A program made the position numbers and the translations under genes. Source: Serratia entomophila (GTDB lineage: Bacteria; Pseudomonadota; Gammaproteobacteria; Enterobacterales; Enterobacteriaceae). Taken from it: a stretch of 64,000 nt of DNA. This document shows, piece by piece, positions 60,872 to 64,000 of this stretch. Each line of letters starts with the position of its first letter. The stretch's first letter is position 1. Location: positions 4,278,001-4,342,000 of the forward strand of contig NZ_CP082787.1 of the NCBI RefSeq assembly GCF_021462285.1, read 5' to 3'. Under the pieces are notes generated by a model. The model was not told where the DNA came from. It saw only the letters and a list, made by a program, of their open reading frames with translations, and searched no databases.

Positions 60872-62326
60872 TTAACAGCTCACATCGATACACAGGTATT
60901 TCAGCTCCAGATATTCTTCTATCCCGTAGCGCGATCCTTCACGCCCGAGCCCTGACTGTTTCACGCCGCCAAACGGCGCGACTTCGTTGGAAATCAGTCC
61001 GGTATTGATGCCAACCATGCCGTATTCCAACGCTTCCGGCACCCGCCACTGGCGCGAGGCGTTCTGCGTGAACAGGTAGGCCGCCAGGCCGAATTCGGTG
61101 TCGTTGGCCATGGCGATGGCTTCCGCTTCGTCATGAAAACGGAACAGCGGCGCTACCGGGCCGAAGGTCTCCTCTTTGGCGAAGCGCATCTTCTGGGTAA
61201 CGCCGGTCACCACCGTCGGCTGGAAGAAGGTGCCGCCCAACGCGTGCGGTTGCCCGCCGGTGGCGATCTGCGCGCCCTTGATCAACGCATCGTCGATATG
61301 GCTCTGCACTTTCTCTACCGCGTCGCTGTCGATAAGCGGCCCCTGAGTGGTGCCCTCGTGGCTGCCGTCGCCGACCTTCAGCTGTTCGACCGCCGCTACC
61401 AGCTTCTCCGCCAGACGGTCATAGATGCCGTCCTGCACATAGATACGGTTGGCGCAGACGCAGGTCTGGCCGCTGTTGCGGAATTTGGAGGCCATGATGC
61501 CCGCCACCGCCGCGTCCAGGTTGGCGTCGTCGAACACGATCACCGGCGCGTTGCCGCCCAGTTCCAGCGACAGCTTCTTGATGCTCGGCGCGCATTGCGC
61601 CATCAGGATGCGGCCAACTTCGGTCGAGCCGGTAAAACTCAGCTTGCGCACCACCGGGCTGTCGCACAGCACCTTGCCCACCTGCGCCGCTTCGCCGGTC
61701 ACCACCTGCAGCACGCCCGGCGGAATGCCGGCGTCCTGCGCCAGCTTGGCCAACGCCAGCGCGGTCAGCGGGGTTTGCTCGGCCGGTTTGACGATAATGG
61801 CGCAGCCTGCCGCCAGCGCCGGCGCCACCTTGCGGGTGATCATCGCCGCCGGGAAGTTCCACGGGGTAATGGCCGCGCACACGCCAATCGGCTGCTTCAC
61901 CACCACCAGCCGCTGCGTGGCCTGCGGCGCCTGCAACACCGCGCCGTCGACCCGCTTGGCTTCTTCGGCGAACCAGGTGATAAACGAAGCCGCGTAGGCT
62001 ACTTCGCCGCGCGCTTCCGCCAGCGATTTACCCTGCTCGGCGGTCATCAGCTGCGCCAGATCTTCCTGGGCGGCCAGCACCCTGTCGGCCCAGGCCAGCA
62101 GCAAGGCGGAGCGTTGTTTGGCGGTCAGCTGCTTCCAGCTGTGCTGCGCCAGCTGCGCCGCGTTGATCGCCTGCTGAGTTTCTTCTTCGCTCACCAGCGG
62201 AATGCTGGCCAGCTCTGCGCCGGTGGCCGGGTTGATCACGGCCTCGCGCTTGCCGCTCAGCGCGTCGCACCACTCGCCGTTGATCAGGCACTGGCTGCGC
62301 AGCAGCTCGGGGTTATTCAGTTTCAT
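60872..62326 (-). CDS. gabD: Succinate-semialdehyde dehydrogenase GabD
   Basis: This 484-aa aldehyde dehydrogenase has catalytic Cys in NSGQTCVCANR (about 290) and general-base Glu in LELGGNAPV (about 256). The NAD(P) region is TPWNFPAAMITRK. It oxidises succinate semialdehyde from GabT to succinate. The N-terminus (LNNPELLRSQCLINGEW) is GabD-like. It lies 13 nt after gabT. Confidence 0.94.
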   Translation of the reverse strand: MKLNNPELLRSQCLINGEWCDALSGKREAVINPATGAELASIPLVSEEETQQAINAAQLAQHSWKQLTAKQRSALLLAWADRVLAAQEDLAQLMTAEQGKSLAEARGEVAYAASFITWFAEEAKRVDGAVLQAPQATQRLVVVKQPIGVCAAITPWNFPAAMITRKVAPALAAGCAIIVKPAEQTPLTALALAKLAQDAGIPPGVLQVVTGEAAQVGKVLCDSPVVRKLSFTGSTEVGRILMAQCAPSIKKLSLELGGNAPVIVFDDANLDAAVAGIMASKFRNSGQTCVCANRIYVQDGIYDRLAEKLVAAVEQLKVGDGSHEGTTQGPLIDSDAVEKVQSHIDDALIKGAQIATGGQPHALGGTFFQPTVVTGVTQKMRFAKEETFGPVAPLFRFHDEAEAIAMANDTEFGLAAYLFTQNASRQWRVPEALEYGMVGINTGLISNEVAPFGGVKQSGLGREGSRYGIEEYLELKYLCIDVSC

Positions 62327-62339
62327 CGCCGCGCTCTCC

Positions 62340-63605
62340 TTACAGGGCCAGCGCGCGGGACAGGATGCCCAGCGCCTTGGTGAACTGATCTTCAGGAATG
62401 GTCAGCGGATACAGGAAGCGGATCACGTTGCCGTTCACGCCGCAGCTCAGCAGCAACAGCCCTTCTTCCAGCGCCTTCTGCTGCACCTGGCGGGTGATCT
62501 CCGCCGAAGGTTTGCCGGTGGCCGGATCGTTGAACTCCACCGCCACCATCGAACCCTGGGCGCGGATATCGGCGATCGCCGGGCTGGTTTTGCGCGCCTG
62601 CTGCAGCACTTCCACCAGATGTTGGCCCAGACGCTGCGCACGCTGGCACAGCTGCTCTTCTTCAATCACGTCCAGCACCGCGTGCGCCGCCACCACCGCC
62701 AACGGGTTACCGGCGTAGGTGCCGCCCAGCCCGCCCGGCGCCGGCGCGTCCATCACTTCCGCCCGGCCCGCCACCGCCGACAGCGGCATGCCGCCCGCCA
62801 GGCTTTTCGCCATGGTGATCAGATCCGGTTTGACGCTGTAATGTTCCATGGCGAACAGCTTGCCGGTACGGGCGAAACCGGTCTGCACTTCGTCGGCAAT
62901 CAGCAGAATGCCGTGCTGGTCGCACAGCGTGCGCAACGCCTGCATGAAATCGGCCGGCGCCACGTTGAAGCCGCCTTCGCCCTGTACCGGCTCCAGCACA
63001 ATCGCCGCCACCTGTTTGGGATCGATATCCGCTTTAAAGATGCGTTCCAGGCTGTTCATCGCGTCTTCAGTGCTCACGCCGTACAGCGCATTCGGGTACT
63101 GGCCGTGGAACACCGAGCCGGGGAACGGCCCGAAGCCCAGTTTGTAAGGGGCCACTTTGCCGGTCAGCGCCATGGTCATGTAGGTGCGGCCGTGGAAGCC
63201 GCCGCCGAAGGTGATCAGGCCCGGCCGGCCGGTATGGGCGCGGGCGATTTTCACCGCGTTCTCCACCGCTTCCGCGCCGGTGGTGAAGAACGCGGTTTTA
63301 CATGGCCCGGCGATCGGCGCGCGCTGGTTGATGCGCTCCGCCAGCGCGACATAGCTTTCGTAAGGAACAATCTGGTAAGCGGTATGAGTGAAGGCCTGCA
63401 GCTGTTTTTCAATCGCCGCGATCACCTTTGGATGACGGTGCCCGGTATTCAGCACCGCAATGCCCGAGGCAAAATCGATAACTTCATTGCCTTCCACATC
63501 CCACAGCGTGGCGTTCTCTGCGCGCTCGGCGTAAAAACCACACATCACGCCCACCCCGCGCGGGGTGGCGTCCTGACGGCGTTGGTTCAATTCTGCGTTT
63601 TTCAT
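62340..63605 (-). CDS. gabT: 4-aminobutyrate aminotransferase GabT
   Basis: This 421-aa class III PLP aminotransferase has cofactor Lys in TMAKSLAGGMP (about 267) and PLP-contact Asp in LLIADEVQTGFARTG. It transfers the amino group of 4-aminobutyrate to 2-oxoglutarate. It is first gene of the gabT-gabD-permease operon and divergent from a MocR-type regulator. Confidence 0.94.
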   Translation of the reverse strand: MKNAELNQRRQDATPRGVGVMCGFYAERAENATLWDVEGNEVIDFASGIAVLNTGHRHPKVIAAIEKQLQAFTHTAYQIVPYESYVALAERINQRAPIAGPCKTAFFTTGAEAVENAVKIARAHTGRPGLITFGGGFHGRTYMTMALTGKVAPYKLGFGPFPGSVFHGQYPNALYGVSTEDAMNSLERIFKADIDPKQVAAIVLEPVQGEGGFNVAPADFMQALRTLCDQHGILLIADEVQTGFARTGKLFAMEHYSVKPDLITMAKSLAGGMPLSAVAGRAEVMDAPAPGGLGGTYAGNPLAVVAAHAVLDVIEEEQLCQRAQRLGQHLVEVLQQARKTSPAIADIRAQGSMVAVEFNDPATGKPSAEITRQVQQKALEEGLLLLSCGVNGNVIRFLYPLTIPEDQFTKALGILSRALAL

Positions 63606-63630
63606 GCTGTTCTCTCCGGTCGGTGCCTGT

Positions 63631-63693
63631 TATACGTTTCGTTCACATTCGTGAAACAATGACGTTTATTTACACAGGATGTGGCCCTATAAT
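63631..63693. promoter_or_regulatory. gabT/regulator control region
   Basis: The 121-bp divergent gap has TATAAT at 63688-63693, a likely -10 for the plus-strand regulator. It also has an imperfect dyad GTTCAC-ATTC-GTGAAA (63641-63656) between the two starts, which could be the regulator site. Confidence 0.4.
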
Positions 63694-63726
63694 CGAGTGC
63701 CAGTTACGAATAATTGAGGGATCCAA

Positions 63727-64000
63727 TTGCGCTCACTGAGTGGTGACCTGCTGCTGCAGCGCCTCGGCGAACAGCCCTATGATAAGCTGCATAAGCGCCT
63801 GTATAACGCGATCCGCACCAGCATTCTGGACGGCAGCCTGCCGCCTTCCAGCCGCCTGCCCGCCTCGCGCGATCTGGCGCAGGAGCTCAGCCTGTCTCGT
63901 AACACGGTTTTAACCGTTTATGAACAACTGTTGGCGGAAGGCTATGTTTTGGCGCGCGCCGGCAGCGGAACATTCGTCGCCGAAACCGTGCCGGACAGCT
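63727..64000 (+). CDS. MocR/GabR-type regulator, N-terminal part
   Basis: The gene is cut by the window end; 91 residues are visible. A TTG start is chosen because GAGGG lies 6-7 nt ahead and no ATG follows in frame before the domain. The visible part is a GntR winged helix: YDKLHKRLYNAIRTSILDGS, then LPASRDLAQELSLSRNTVLT, VYEQLLAEGY and the wing ARAGSGTFVAE. This length of leader and the divergence from gabT fit a MocR protein with a PLP-binding aminotransferase-like domain, such as GabR. That domain is beyond the edge. Confidence 0.75.
   Translation, partial: MRSLSGDLLLQRLGEQPYDKLHKRLYNAIRTSILDGSLPPSSRLPASRDLAQELSLSRNTVLTVYEQLLAEGYVLARAGSGTFVAETVPDS

Overview
The window is a chromosomal segment of a GC-rich enterobacterium, most likely Serratia (S. 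marcescens group). This rests on near-complete gene-order agreement with the yghB-yqhCD-dkgA and ygiQ-to-mug parts of the E. coli chromosome, protein lengths that match E. coli orthologues to within a few residues, a visibly GC-rich coding sequence, and insertions (dha operon, cellobiose-type PTS operon, a PhoA-type phosphatase) that E. coli lacks at these places. The genus is an inference from gene content; no alignment was run.

Layout. 1-5.8 kb: end of yghB, a LysR regulator divergent from a quinone-reductase-like oxidoreductase, then yqhC, yqhD and dkgA (aldehyde detoxification). 5.8-9.3 kb: a minus-strand operon for a lactose/cellobiose-family PTS (IIB-IIC-IIA) and a GH1 6-phospho-beta-glucosidase. 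9.5-14.2 kb: lytic transglycosylase emtA, radical-SAM ygiQ, and a divergent GntR regulator/PfkB-type kinase pair. 14.2-25.7 kb: ftsP, plsC, parC, mdaB, ygiN, a LysR gene, parE, yqiA, cpdA, yqiB and nudF. 26-35 kb: tolC and ygiBC, separated by dhaR and the PTS-dependent dihydroxyacetone kinase operon dhaKLM. 35-45 kb: ygiD, a PhoA-type phosphatase, ribB with its FMN riboswitch, ubiK, hldE, glnE and ygiF. 45-55 kb: ygiM, cca, uppP, folB, plsY, tsaD, and the macromolecular-synthesis operon rpsU-dnaG-rpoD, then mug and tRNA-Ile2 (ileX).

55.4-56.8 kb is the accessory spot: an AT-richer patch directly downstream of the tRNA 3' end. By hand translation I read a two-copy toxin/immunity-like module on the minus strand. 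It has (i) an approximately 211-codon gene broken by one extra A in a six-A run, followed with overlap by an intact 69-aa two-helix membrane protein; then (ii) a leftover C-terminal tail of a related first protein, followed by a second copy of the small membrane protein interrupted by an in-frame TAA. No integrase was seen. Its biochemical function is not established; an antibacterial effector/immunity role is inference.

57-64 kb: an APH-fold kinase, an HPP-family membrane protein, a YfcF-type glutathione transferase, and a 4-aminobutyrate catabolic operon (gabT-gabD-HAAAP permease) divergent from a MocR/GabR-type regulator cut off by the window end.

Several intergenic regions carry clear dyads or direct repeats that make good operator candidates: 1273-1287, 3369-3397, 9324-9348, 13309-13319, 19196-19212, 32839-32885 and 35808-35824.
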